Source: CAZFLN01 sp964519905
GTDB taxonomy: Bacteria > Patescibacteriota > Microgenomatia > UBA1400 > UBA1396
Direction: 5' to 3'
Length of the DNA stretch: 30,458 nt
Assembly (NCBI GenBank): GCA_964519905.1
Contig: CAZFLN010000013.1
Coordinates: 1-30,458 of the forward strand
The notes under the pieces: generated by a model
What the model saw: the letters and a program-made list of their open reading frames with translations, nothing else
Database searches by the model: none
What the model was told of the DNA's origin: nothing
Shown here: in pieces, positions 21,430-28,989 of the stretch
Numbering within the stretch: the first letter of the stretch is position 1
How the letters are laid out: each line of letters opens with the position of its first letter
Program-made: the position numbers and the translations under genes

Positions 21430-22005
21430 CTATTCCTGACTTTTCTGTTCTGCTGCTCTTTTTTCTAATCGTTCACAAATATCGGTGAAAATATCAGGAA
21501 CATCACGCTCTCCATCAACTTCTTCCAAAAGTCCTTTTGCTCGGTAGTACTCGATCACTGGTTCCGTAAACTCATGGAAACTGTCAATACGCTTCTTGAT
21601 AGCTGGCAGTGTTTCGTCGTCGCGAACCTCGGTGCCACCCATAATTCGGCCAGCAATACGCCAAAGAGCTTCTTTATCAGAAACTTTCAGGTATACAACC
21701 GCTGTCAGGCCATTCTTGAAAGCCTCAGCTTGAGGAACAGTTCGAGGGAATCCGTCCAAAACATAACCATTTTCGTACTCTGGTCGTGATAAGTAATTCT
21801 GAACGATTTCCAAGGTTTTTTCGTCTGGGATCAAAGCACCAGTCGCCATGATCTCTTTCATGTAACGACCAATTGGAGTTTTCTCCTGAGCCATAGTTCG
21901 GAAGATGTGCCCGGAAGAGAGATACTCTACGTTGTACTTATCTGCTAACAAGTTTCCTTGAGTAGATTTTCCGGCTCCTTGGATGCCCATTAAAACAATT
22001 TTCAT
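21430..22005 (-). CDS. adk: Adenylate kinase (short form)
   Basis: A 191-residue adenylate kinase interconverting ATP+AMP and 2 ADP. P-loop GIQGAGKST (7-15), AMP-binding SSGHIFRTMA and GYVLDGFPRT, and the Arg-rich segment GRIMGGTEVRDDET identify it. The LID domain is the short type without zinc cysteines. It lies 24 nt after secY, the common secY-adk order, but the methionine aminopeptidase gene often found next is absent and infA follows directly. A GGAAGG motif sits at Shine-Dalgarno distance before the ATG. Confidence 0.97.
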   Translation of the reverse strand: MKIVLMGIQGAGKSTQGNLLADKYNVEYLSSGHIFRTMAQEKTPIGRYMKEIMATGALIPDEKTLEIVQNYLSRPEYENGYVLDGFPRTVPQAEAFKNGLTAVVYLKVSDKEALWRIAGRIMGGTEVRDDETLPAIKKRIDSFHEFTEPVIEYYRAKGLLEEVDGERDVPDIFTDICERLEKRAAEQKSQE

Positions 22006-22029
22006 GCGTGCCTTCCGTCGTTCCTTTTT

Positions 22030-23316
22030 TTATAGATAGGTATCGTATTGATCATGCACCAGTTGTGACTGGACTGAGCGCACGGTTTCTAAGATCACTG
22101 AGACTACGATCAAGATTCCGGTTCCACCAATTGTCAGTGTGGTAATGCCCGTAAGCTGCTGAGCCAAAATTGGGAGCAAGGCCACAATACCTAAGTACGC
22201 TCCACCGACAAACGACAGTCTCAACAAAGTGCGCAGCAAGAAAGTAGCGGTCGGAGCACCTGGGCGAATTCCGGGGATAAAAGTTCCAGATTTCTTGAGG
22301 TCCTTAGCAAATTCCGTTGGCTGGAAGTACACAGCGATCGAGAAAAAGGTAAATGCGAAAACTAAAGCAAAATACAAAACGTTGTACACGGTATTCCCTG
22401 GGGCGAACCAAATTTGCCAAGGGCGAATAATATCAAGCGCTTGTGGTGGAAGATCCAAACCAAGTAAAAGGTTGGCAATCATAGGTGGCAAAGACAGAAT
22501 AGGCAAAGCAAAAATAACTGGCATCACACCAAACTGTGTTACCTTCAGTGGCAAATAAGACAAAGTTGCCGTGTACTCAGAGGCTCCACGCTGACGACGA
22601 GCCTGCTGAATTGGAACTTTTCGGATCGCTTCTTGCGTAATAATAACTGACAGAACCACCAGTACCGCCCCAACGATAACCGCAATCATCCATGGAAGTT
22701 CTACGACCGAGCGCATCGCCCAAGTTTGAGTCAAGGAAAGAGGAATTTGACTAATAATACCAATGAAAATCAACCAGGACATTCCATTCCCAATACCGTG
22801 ACGAGTCAGGAGTTCACCAATCCACATCACTACCATGGAACCAGCCACCAGAGAAAGAATCATGGCGATGAAGTCTGCCGGCTGAGTAGCCACGATCAAA
22901 CCTTGTGTTCTCAGGAGTAAAAGCAAAGAGAGAGACTGCAAAACAGATACCGGAACTGCTAAGAAACGAGTCCATTGAGTGACCTGTGCGCGAGTGGCTT
23001 CGCTTTCGCGTTGCATTTCTTTGAGCTTGGGGAAAAATACACCAGCCACCTGCATAATAATCGAAGCGGTGATGTACGGACTGACGCCAACAGCCAAGAC
23101 AGAGAAATTCACCAAGGTTCCACCGGAGAAAATATTCATCACTCCGAGGAATTGGTTGTCTTCAAAAATTGTCTTGAGAGCGGCGGTATTTACTCCGAGC
23201 AGCGGAACGTGGGCCAAAAACCGAAACAAAGCCGTAAGAGCGAGCGTTACAGCCAGCTTGCCACGAATTGAGCGTGATCGCCAAATAGCGCGGAGTGTGC
23301 TGACTACGGAGTTCAC
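22030..23316 (-). CDS. secY: Protein translocase subunit SecY
   Basis: A 428-residue multi-spanning membrane protein, the channel of the Sec translocon. It has the typical start (RSIRGKLAVTLALTALFRFLA), the plug/TM2 region (FSVLAVGVSPYITASIIMQ), GIGNGMSWLIFIGI and the C-terminal pore half (YFQPTEFAKDLKKSGTFIPG). About ten membrane segments are evident. The start is GTG at 23316, overlapping the rplO TGA stop by 4 nt (GTGA), so translation is probably coupled. SecE and SecG are not in this window. Confidence 0.97.
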   Translation of the reverse strand: MNSVVSTLRAIWRSRSIRGKLAVTLALTALFRFLAHVPLLGVNTAALKTIFEDNQFLGVMNIFSGGTLVNFSVLAVGVSPYITASIIMQVAGVFFPKLKEMQRESEATRAQVTQWTRFLAVPVSVLQSLSLLLLLRTQGLIVATQPADFIAMILSLVAGSMVVMWIGELLTRHGIGNGMSWLIFIGIISQIPLSLTQTWAMRSVVELPWMIAVIVGAVLVVLSVIITQEAIRKVPIQQARRQRGASEYTATLSYLPLKVTQFGVMPVIFALPILSLPPMIANLLLGLDLPPQALDIIRPWQIWFAPGNTVYNVLYFALVFAFTFFSIAVYFQPTEFAKDLKKSGTFIPGIRPGAPTATFLLRTLLRLSFVGGAYLGIVALLPILAQQLTGITTLTIGGTGILIVVSVILETVRSVQSQLVHDQYDTYL

Positions 23317-23753
23317 AGAGTAACTGAGCCTCCAGCTGCTTCAATAGCAGCCTGAACTTTGTTAGAAGTCTCAACACCAGTGAGGGTGAGTTTCTTCTTC
23401 ACTTCAGCTGTTCCAATAATACGTGGCATACCTTTTCCGACTCGAATCAAACCAGCCTCTGAAAGGGTGATTGGGTTCACATCAGTAATTCCGGCAGCAA
23501 CAACGTCATTCAGTTGAACTTCTTGTCGGGTCTTAAGAGAAACAAGACGACCCTTACCACGCTGCATTGGCAAGCGCTTCACGAGTGGAAGCTGACCACC
23601 TTCGAACCACAGTGGAGTTTTCCCACCTTCTCGGGCAGTGTGGCCTTTGCCACCACGGGTTGAAGTGTGTCCACCAACGCCAGAACCGTATCCACGGCCA
23701 ATGCGCTTGGCTTGATTCTTCACTACTTTTGGCAGACGGTTCAGTAAACTCAT
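23313..23753 (-). CDS. rplO: Large ribosomal subunit protein uL15
   Basis: A 146-residue uL15 of normal length, part of the 50S core. The Gly-rich rRNA-binding N-terminus is clear (KRIGRGYGSGVGGHTSTRGGKG), as is the C-terminal domain (KKKLTLTGVETSNKVQAAIEAAGGSV). It follows rpsE by 8 nt; the uL30 gene (rpmD) that usually lies between them in many bacteria is missing. It has an AAAGGAA Shine-Dalgarno. Confidence 0.97.
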   Translation of the reverse strand: MSLLNRLPKVVKNQAKRIGRGYGSGVGGHTSTRGGKGHTAREGGKTPLWFEGGQLPLVKRLPMQRGKGRLVSLKTRQEVQLNDVVAAGITDVNPITLSEAGLIRVGKGMPRIIGTAEVKKKLTLTGVETSNKVQAAIEAAGGSVTL

Positions 23754-23761
23754 GGGTTCCT

Positions 23762-24535
23762 TTATTTGTCAGTCTTCTCAGCTTCTGGAGCAGATTCTTT
23801 GGCTGGTGACTTCTTTTCAACCTTTTCAGCAGTTTCGGAAGTTTTTTCTGGAGCTGCTTTTTTAGCGGCTGGCTTTGCTTTGGCTTTTGGAGCAGCTGGC
23901 TTTTCAGCCTTTTCTGCTTTTTTCTCGGCTTTTTCAGCTTTTGCAGACTCGGCAGCCTTGGCTTTCGCTTCTCGTTGTTGAGCTTGTTCTGCAGCCTTGG
24001 CTTCTCGCTCTTCTTCGGCGACTGACTTGAGTGCGATTCCGCGCAAGTCAACCAAACGACGAATTTCTTGTAAAGCCTCAAAAGTAGCGTGCACGTTAGA
24101 AGCTTTATTACTGGTTCCCAAAATCTTTGCTGAGATATCGCGAATACCAGCGGCTTCCACCACAGCACGAACTGGACCACCGGCGATAACACCTGATCCA
24201 CGAGTTGCTGGGCTGATTACCACACGAGCAGCGCCACGCTTAATGTCAACGCGGAAAGGAACCGTTGTTCCATCCATTGGCACCATAAACATCTTCTTAC
24301 GAGCTTTGCGCACACCTTTGCGGATGGCACTCAGTACGTCAGCAGCTTTTCCAAGACCAACACCCACTTGTCCCTGACGGTCTCCAACGACCATAAGAAC
24401 GGCGAAGCCCATCTTGTTTCCACCTTTTGTTTTCTTCGAGACGCGACTAATCTGTACGACTTTCTCGTCGTATGGACTCTTCTCTTGCTCTCGGTTATTG
24501 CGATTTGATTGATTGCGTTGTGGTCGTTCTGCCAT
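23762..24535 (-). CDS. rpsE: Small ribosomal subunit protein uS5 with long Lys/Ala tail
   Basis: A 257-residue uS5. The core (residues about 23-171) holds the dsRBD-like N-domain (YDEKVVQISRVSKKTKGG; FAVLMVVGDRQGQVGVGLGK) and the C-domain (GSGVIAGGPVRAVVEAAGI). Residues 172-257 are a tail dominated by Lys, Ala, Glu and Pro with repeated EKAEKKAEKAEK-like units, about half as long again as the core. uS5 lines the mRNA entry channel and influences decoding accuracy. The tail compares with those of bL17 and uL22 here. A weak AAGG precedes the ATG. Confidence 0.97.
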   Translation of the reverse strand: MAERPQRNQSNRNNREQEKSPYDEKVVQISRVSKKTKGGNKMGFAVLMVVGDRQGQVGVGLGKAADVLSAIRKGVRKARKKMFMVPMDGTTVPFRVDIKRGAARVVISPATRGSGVIAGGPVRAVVEAAGIRDISAKILGTSNKASNVHATFEALQEIRRLVDLRGIALKSVAEEEREAKAAEQAQQREAKAKAAESAKAEKAEKKAEKAEKPAAPKAKAKPAAKKAAPEKTSETAEKVEKKSPAKESAPEAEKTDK

Positions 24536-24543
24536 AATAAGCC

Positions 24544-24900
24544 TTAAACTTGCATTCCTTCTTCTCGCAGGGTATCGGCTACAGCCTTGACTCGGCCGTG
24601 GTAGCGAAACGCACCGCGATCAAAAATAACTTTCTGGATGCCAGCTGCTTTACATTCAGCGGCAATTTTTCGAGCTAAAGCAATAGCGCGCTCGGTTTTA
24701 GTAGCACCAGCCAAGCCGGTATCATTTCCACCAACTACAGTGACTCGAGTGTCATCGTTGATAACCTGGATCTGCATGTGTTTGTTCGAACGAGCCACAC
24801 TTACGCGTGGACGCTCAGCTGTACCGTGCAGTTCAGCTCGGATACGACGTTCGCGATTCTGACGTTGCTGGAGGAGTTTTTTTTGTTGTACGTGTGTCAT
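24544..24900 (-). CDS. rplR: Large ribosomal subunit protein uL18
   Basis: A 118-residue uL18, which binds 5S rRNA with uL5. The basic N-terminus (QRQNRERRIRAELHGTAERPRVSVARSNKHM) and the C-terminal VIFDRGAFRYHGRVKAVADTLREEGMQV are typical. Length is normal. It follows rplF by 12 nt and has an AAAAGGGAAG Shine-Dalgarno. Confidence 0.97.
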   Translation of the reverse strand: MTHVQQKKLLQQRQNRERRIRAELHGTAERPRVSVARSNKHMQIQVINDDTRVTVVGGNDTGLAGATKTERAIALARKIAAECKAAGIQKVIFDRGAFRYHGRVKAVADTLREEGMQV

Positions 24901-24912
24901 GATGCTTCCCTT

Positions 24913-25452
24913 TTATTTCGCCACAGCCTTACCCTGCTTGCGACGAACCACTTCGTCTTCGTACCGGATACCTTTTCCTTTGTATGGCTCTGGTGGGCGA
25001 ATTTTTCGAATGTCAGCGGCCATTTGACCAACTGATTGCTTATCTGGACCAGAGACAATAATAATAGTGTTCCCGTCAACATCCAAGGTAACACCTGGGA
25101 GTGCTTCCACCACGACTGGGTGAGAGTATCCGACGTTTACGTTCAAACCAGTGCCCTTTTTAGCAACACGGTATCCAGTTCCAACCAACTGCAGTCGTCG
25201 AGTAAATCCACCGGAAACACCAGCGACTGCGTTGTTCAGTAAACTGCGGGTCAGACCGAATCCAGCACGCAAACTGCGTTCATCTTTCTTGAGAGAAAGA
25301 GACACACTTGAGTCTTGAATTTCAACCTGTACTCCTCGAGCCAAAGGCACAGAAATTTCGCCCTTTGGACCTTTCACAACAATTGCTTCTGCCATTGGCG
25401 TCACAGTGACACCAGTTGGGAGAGTAATAGGACGCTTTCCAATCTTAGACAT
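24913..25452 (-). CDS. rplF: Large ribosomal subunit protein uL6
   Basis: A 179-residue uL6 starting MSKIGKRPITLPTGVTVT and ending with the conserved IRKIRPPEPYKGKGIRYEDE plus VVRRKQGKAVAK. Two L6-type domains are present; the protein sits near the factor-binding site of the 50S. The frame is open further upstream into rpsH, but the family start and an AAGGAAAGT Shine-Dalgarno fix the ATG at 25452, 7 nt after rpsH. Confidence 0.97.
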   Translation of the reverse strand: MSKIGKRPITLPTGVTVTPMAEAIVVKGPKGEISVPLARGVQVEIQDSSVSLSLKKDERSLRAGFGLTRSLLNNAVAGVSGGFTRRLQLVGTGYRVAKKGTGLNVNVGYSHPVVVEALPGVTLDVDGNTIIIVSGPDKQSVGQMAADIRKIRPPEPYKGKGIRYEDEVVRRKQGKAVAK

Positions 25453-25459
25453 ACTTTCC

Positions 25460-25849
25460 TTACCAAGCCTTGAATAAGAGTTCTCCACCGATCTTGGCAT
25501 CACGTGCCTGAGCATCGGTAAGAATTCCTTTTGATGTTGAAATAACGGCGATACCGTATCCACCCAAAATCTTTGGGAGCTTATCAACTGGTTGGTACAC
25601 CCGGCGACCAGGCTTAGACAAACGTACAACGTTTGTGAGAGCTGGCTTGCCTTTTACGTACCGCAGTGTCAGCTTGAGAACGTCTTGAGGAGTAGCGGAC
25701 TCTCGAACATAACTTTCGAGATAGCCTTGCTCTACCAACACCTTAACAATTGCTTCACGCAATTTTGTTGCTGGAATCAAGACATCCTTGTGATGAGCCA
25801 AGTATGCGTTTTTGATTCGGATGATTAAATCAGAGATTGTGTCGTTCAT
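25460..25849 (-). CDS. rpsH: Small ribosomal subunit protein uS8
   Basis: A 129-residue uS8 of normal length that binds helix 21 of 16S rRNA. The N-terminal NDTISDLIIRIKNAYLAHH and the C-terminal GYGIAVISTSKGILTDAQAR with GGELLFKAW are diagnostic. It lies 12 nt after rpsN; GGGAAT precedes the ATG. Confidence 0.97.
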   Translation of the reverse strand: MNDTISDLIIRIKNAYLAHHKDVLIPATKLREAIVKVLVEQGYLESYVRESATPQDVLKLTLRYVKGKPALTNVVRLSKPGRRVYQPVDKLPKILGGYGIAVISTSKGILTDAQARDAKIGGELLFKAW

Positions 25850-25861
25850 AGATTCCCAATA

Positions 25862-26047
25862 TCAGAAGCTAGATTTTACCACACCTGGCAACTCACCCTT
25901 ATGAGCAAGTTCGCGGAAGCACAGACGGCAAACGCCGAACATGCGCATGTATCCACGAGGACGACCACAGAGCTGACAGCGGTTTTGCTGTCGAGTTGGG
26001 TGTTCCTGCAGACGCTTGGTCTTTGCAATTTTCGATTTCTTAGCCAT
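25862..26047 (-). CDS. rpsN: Small ribosomal subunit protein uS14, zinc-binding type
   Basis: A 61-residue short uS14 with all four zinc cysteines, C24, C27, C40 and C43 (NRCQLCGRPRGYMRMFGVCRLC arrangement), so it is the C+ (type Z) form. It assembles late in the 30S head. An AAGGAAAT Shine-Dalgarno precedes the ATG, and the gene lies between rplE and rpsH in the standard order. Confidence 0.97.
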   Translation of the reverse strand: MAKKSKIAKTKRLQEHPTRQQNRCQLCGRPRGYMRMFGVCRLCFRELAHKGELPGVVKSSF

Positions 26048-26070
26048 ACTTCTGAATATTTCCTTGTATT

Positions 26071-26619
26071 TTACGCTTCTTTGGCAAATGGCATGCCGAG
26101 TTTTTCGAGGAGTTCAAATGACTCTTCTTTACTGTCTGCATTTGCAACGGTAAAGGTAATCTGCATTCCGCGAATACGATCAATTGCATCGTAATCGATT
26201 TCTGGGAATACGATCTGCTCTTTGAGTCCGAGGTTGTAGTTGCCACTCTGATCAAAAGAGTTTCGTGGCACACCAGTGAAGTCTTTCAACTGTGGCAGAA
26301 CCAGAGAAACCAGTTTGTCAAAGAATGACCACATGCGCTCACCTCGCAAGGTGACAGAAACACCAATAGTTTGACCCTGACGCAACTTGAAAGTCGCTAT
26401 AGACAAACGAGCTTTGGTAGTTCGTGGCTTTTGACCAGTGATGTCACCAATTTGCTTCATAACAGCTTCAGCTGCTTTTTCGCCAGAAGGATCACTTCCA
26501 ATACCAACGTTGACCACGATCTTCTCAAGCTTGGCAACGGCAAAAGAGTTATCTTTGCCGAACTTTTCCATGAGAGCCGGAGCAACGGTTTCTCGATAGA
26601 GCGCTAATTTACGGTTCAT
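26071..26619 (-). CDS. rplE: Large ribosomal subunit protein uL5
   Basis: A 182-residue uL5, which binds 5S rRNA and contacts P-site tRNA. Conserved segments are KLEKIVVNVGIG, DITGQKPRTTKARLSIATFKLRQGQ, RNSFDQSGNYNLGLKEQIVFPEIDYD and MQITFTVAN. Length is normal. Its ATG overlaps the rplX stop by 4 nt, indicating coupled translation. Confidence 0.98.
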   Translation of the reverse strand: MNRKLALYRETVAPALMEKFGKDNSFAVAKLEKIVVNVGIGSDPSGEKAAEAVMKQIGDITGQKPRTTKARLSIATFKLRQGQTIGVSVTLRGERMWSFFDKLVSLVLPQLKDFTGVPRNSFDQSGNYNLGLKEQIVFPEIDYDAIDRIRGMQITFTVANADSKEESFELLEKLGMPFAKEA

Positions 26620-26918
26620 ACGTTTTTTCCTGTCTTCTTAAAAATGCGAACCTTTTTCCCATCTTCGATTTTGTAACCAATGCGATCTGCCGCGTTGGTT
26701 TCTGGGTTAAAGATCGCAATCTTGGCAGTTGGCAGCGCGCGCTCTTTGCGCTCGCGTCGACCAGCCTGACCCATCATTGGTTTAAAGTGACGGGTGTAAA
26801 GATTTACCCCCTGCACTACCACGGTGTTCGCAGATGGAGACACACGCAGGACCTTGCCTTGCTTGCCTTTGTCTTTTCCACCGGTCACGATTACTGTATC
26901 GCCAACTTTAAATTTCAT
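26616..26918 (-). CDS. rplX: Large ribosomal subunit protein uL24
   Basis: A 100-residue uL24 with the KOW motif near the N-terminus (VGDTVIVTGGKDKGKQGKVLRV), an initiator of 50S assembly. A typical middle (VQGVNLYTRHFKP) and C-terminal IGYKIEDGKKVRIFKKTG follow. Length is normal; it lies 7 nt after rplN with an AAGGAAAT Shine-Dalgarno, and overlaps rplE by 4 nt. Confidence 0.97.
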   Translation of the reverse strand: MKFKVGDTVIVTGGKDKGKQGKVLRVSPSANTVVVQGVNLYTRHFKPMMGQAGRRERKERALPTAKIAIFNPETNAADRIGYKIEDGKKVRIFKKTGKNV

Positions 26919-26925
26919 AATTTCC

Positions 26926-27300
26926 TTACAATACCTCTGGAGCGAGAGAAGCTATTTTAGCATACCCTGCGTCTTTTACTTCACGAGCAATTGGTCCGAA
27001 GACACGAGTGCCCTTTGGGTTCTTGTCAGCGACGCTCTCGATCACAACAGCAGCGTTCTCATCGAAAGCGATGTAACTACCGTCGGCTCGACGAACTTCT
27101 TTCTTAGTGCGCACAATCACAGCTTTCACCATGCTGCCTTTTTTGATCTCAGCATTTGGAGTTGCTTCGATAACAGAGGCAGTAATGACATCAGCCAGTG
27201 ATCCGTATGGACGCTTGGAACCACCATGTACGTTGATCAAACGGAGCTTCTTAGCACCAGAGTTGTCTGCAACGTTGAGTACGGTTCGAATTTGAATCAT
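26926..27300 (-). CDS. rplN: Large ribosomal subunit protein uL14
   Basis: A 124-residue uL14 of normal length, forming intersubunit bridges and the binding site for RsfS-type silencing factors. Recognised from MIQIRTVLNVADNSGAKKL, VKAVIVRTKKEVRRADGSYI, AAVVIESVADKNPKGTRVFGP and the terminal KIASLAPEVL. TGAGGAAGC precedes the ATG. It follows rpsQ by 15 nt. Confidence 0.98.
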   Translation of the reverse strand: MIQIRTVLNVADNSGAKKLRLINVHGGSKRPYGSLADVITASVIEATPNAEIKKGSMVKAVIVRTKKEVRRADGSYIAFDENAAVVIESVADKNPKGTRVFGPIAREVKDAGYAKIASLAPEVL

Positions 27301-27315
27301 GCTTCCTCAACTTTC

Positions 27316-27552
27316 TTACTTAGTCAGTTTTTCTGTGACCAAGAAAGTCTTGCGCTTACTCAATGGACGAACTTGGTTAATAGAAACCAAATCTCCAACA
27401 GTCAGCTCGAGACCTTCAGCGACTCCACAGAGGTAACTCTTGGTTCGCTTCACGTATTTTTTGTACTTTGGGTGCTGCCAGCTTCGTTCGACTTCGACCT
27501 TAACAGTTCGAGCGTCGTTGATTCGGACTACGGTACCCTGTAATGACTTCAT
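27316..27552 (-). CDS. rpsQ: Small ribosomal subunit protein uS17
   Basis: A 78-residue uS17, an early 30S assembly protein with an OB fold. Diagnostic segments are LQGTVVRINDARTVKVEVER, HPKYKKYVKRTKSYL and the S17 signature GDLVSINQVRPLSKRKTFLV. Normal length. It has an AGGAGT Shine-Dalgarno and lies 3 nt after rpmC. Confidence 0.97.
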   Translation of the reverse strand: MKSLQGTVVRINDARTVKVEVERSWQHPKYKKYVKRTKSYLCGVAEGLELTVGDLVSINQVRPLSKRKTFLVTEKLTK

Positions 27553-27555
27553 ATA

Positions 27556-27780
27556 TTACTCCTGAGCCTGTTCTGGCTGACCCGCTCGGCGAGTCAACTC
27601 GGCTTTAATCATCTTGATTTCCGCACGCAGACGACTGGCTCGCTTTACGTCCATGCCAGTTTTGTTTGGCAGGTTACGCTCTTGCATAGCCTTCATCAAT
27701 TCTACTTGCATCTCCTGCTGACGCTTGGTGAGCTCAGCTTGAGCCAATTGCAACAAAGTGGTTTTGTCGTTACGCTTCAT
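27556..27780 (-). CDS. rpmC: Large ribosomal subunit protein uL29
   Basis: A 74-residue helical uL29, located at the tunnel exit where SRP and trigger factor dock. The helical hairpin (LAQAELTKRQQEMQVELMKA ... RASRLRAEIKMIKAELTRRA) is typical. Its start overlaps the end of rplP by 11 nt. Identification rests on the helical pattern plus position between rplP and rpsQ. Confidence 0.95.
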   Translation of the reverse strand: MKRNDKTTLLQLAQAELTKRQQEMQVELMKAMQERNLPNKTGMDVKRASRLRAEIKMIKAELTRRAGQPEQAQE

Positions 27781-28300
27781 TTTTACTCTCTTCTTTGTCT
27801 GCCTTAGCGGTGATTACTTCAGTCTCGACTGTTTCTGAAGATGTCTCTTCGTCTGGTGTTTCAGCATGAGTCACAATTTCTTGTGAGATAAATCCATCTC
27901 GCTTCATGAAGGTAGTCTTCATTGGAATCTTGTGACCAGCCTTGCGGAAAGCCTCACGAGCCATTTCTTCAGTCACACCGTTCATCTCGAACAAAATCAC
28001 ACCAGCACGTACTTTTGCTACGTACTCTTTGATGTCACCTTTTCCAGATCCCATTTTCACACCTTGTGCCTTTTGGGTCACTGGGTGGTCTGGGAAAATT
28101 CGAATCCACAGCTTACCAGCGCGCTTGGTACTGCGAGCCAAGACTTTACGAGTCGCTTCAATCTGACGAGCACTGAACGTGCCGTGAGCAGTGGCTGCGA
28201 TCGCATAGTCGCCGAAAGCAATCGTGGTTCCACGAGTGGCTTTTCCTCGGATCTTACCGCGGAAGGCTTTTCGATACTTAGAGCGTTTTGGTTGTAGCAT
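27770..28300 (-). CDS. rplP: Large ribosomal subunit protein uL16 with acidic tail
   Basis: A 176-residue uL16, a late-assembly 50S protein beside the A-site tRNA elbow. The core (MLQPKRSKYRKAFRGKIRGK; GKLWIRIFPDHPVTQKAQGV; MGSGKGDIKEYVAKVRAGVI; EEMAREAFRKAGHKIPMKT) ends near residue 136. Residues 137-176 are an acidic Glu/Thr-rich extension, opposite in charge to the tails of uS5 and bL17. An AAGAGAACC Shine-Dalgarno precedes the ATG. Confidence 0.97.
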   Translation of the reverse strand: MLQPKRSKYRKAFRGKIRGKATRGTTIAFGDYAIAATAHGTFSARQIEATRKVLARSTKRAGKLWIRIFPDHPVTQKAQGVKMGSGKGDIKEYVAKVRAGVILFEMNGVTEEMAREAFRKAGHKIPMKTTFMKRDGFISQEIVTHAETPDEETSSETVETEVITAKADKEESKNEA

Positions 28301-28327
28301 GGTTCTCTTTTCTGCTGTCGCAAGCTC

Positions 28328-28984
28328 TTACGCTTGGACTTCCCCTTTGTTAATCCAGACTTTGATACCAACGTGTCCTGCCTTTGTAGCGGCTGGGTTC
28401 TCGTAGTAATCAATATTCGCACGAATTGTTTGTGTTGGCACAGTTCCCAAGAAATATTTCTCTCGGCGAGCAATTTCAGCTCCACCAACACGGCCAGAAA
28501 GTTGAATCTTCACACCTTTGGCACCTGCTGCCATAACGCGTTCCAATGCTTGAGAAACAGCGCGGCGATGTGGGAAACGCTTAATCAATTGATCAGCGAT
28601 GCGCTCAGCCACAAACTTGGCAGAAAGATCTGGATTCTTTACTTCTATAATTTCATCAATAGAAACACGAGTTCCCTTTGGATCCTTGGTGTTAATCTTC
28701 AGCATGGTTGCGAGCTGCTTCTTGAGCTCTTCCAGGTTAGAACCACCGCGACCAATCACTACACCTGGGCGAGAAACGTGCAACTTAATCTTGATAACGT
28801 TGATTGAGCGCTCAATCTCGATGCGATCGAGACCAGCAGCAGCCAACTTACTCTCGAAGAAATCACGGATCTTCTTGTCTTCTAATACGCGGCGAGCATA
28901 ATCAGCTTTACCAGCGAACCAGGTAGACTTCCAGCCAAAGGTGCTGCCAATACGAAAACCGGTTGGATGAATCTTTTGTCCCAT
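28328..28984 (-). CDS. rpsC: Small ribosomal subunit protein uS3
   Basis: A 218-residue uS3, a component of the mRNA entry channel and its helicase activity. It shows the start MGQKIHPTGFRIGSTFGWKS, a type II KH domain with GRGG at the RNA-binding loop (VSRPGVVIGRGGSNLEELKK) and the C-terminal domain (GAKGVKIQLSGRVGGAEIAR, then GHVGIKVWINKGE). Length is normal. It lies 5 nt after rplV with AGGAAG upstream of the ATG. Confidence 0.98.
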   Translation of the reverse strand: MGQKIHPTGFRIGSTFGWKSTWFAGKADYARRVLEDKKIRDFFESKLAAAGLDRIEIERSINVIKIKLHVSRPGVVIGRGGSNLEELKKQLATMLKINTKDPKGTRVSIDEIIEVKNPDLSAKFVAERIADQLIKRFPHRRAVSQALERVMAAGAKGVKIQLSGRVGGAEIARREKYFLGTVPTQTIRANIDYYENPAATKAGHVGIKVWINKGEVQA

Positions 28985-28989
28985 AGGAT

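Noticed and set aside
23554..24201. 215-codon Lys/Gln/Leu-rich open frame overlapping rpsE and rplO
   Set aside because: It is a +1/-1 frame reading of the repetitive Lys/Ala tail of uS5 on the same strand; the repeat keeps all frames open.
25453..25629. 59-residue N-terminal extension of uL6
   Set aside because: It overlaps rpsH in another frame; the standard uL6 start with a Shine-Dalgarno is at 25452.
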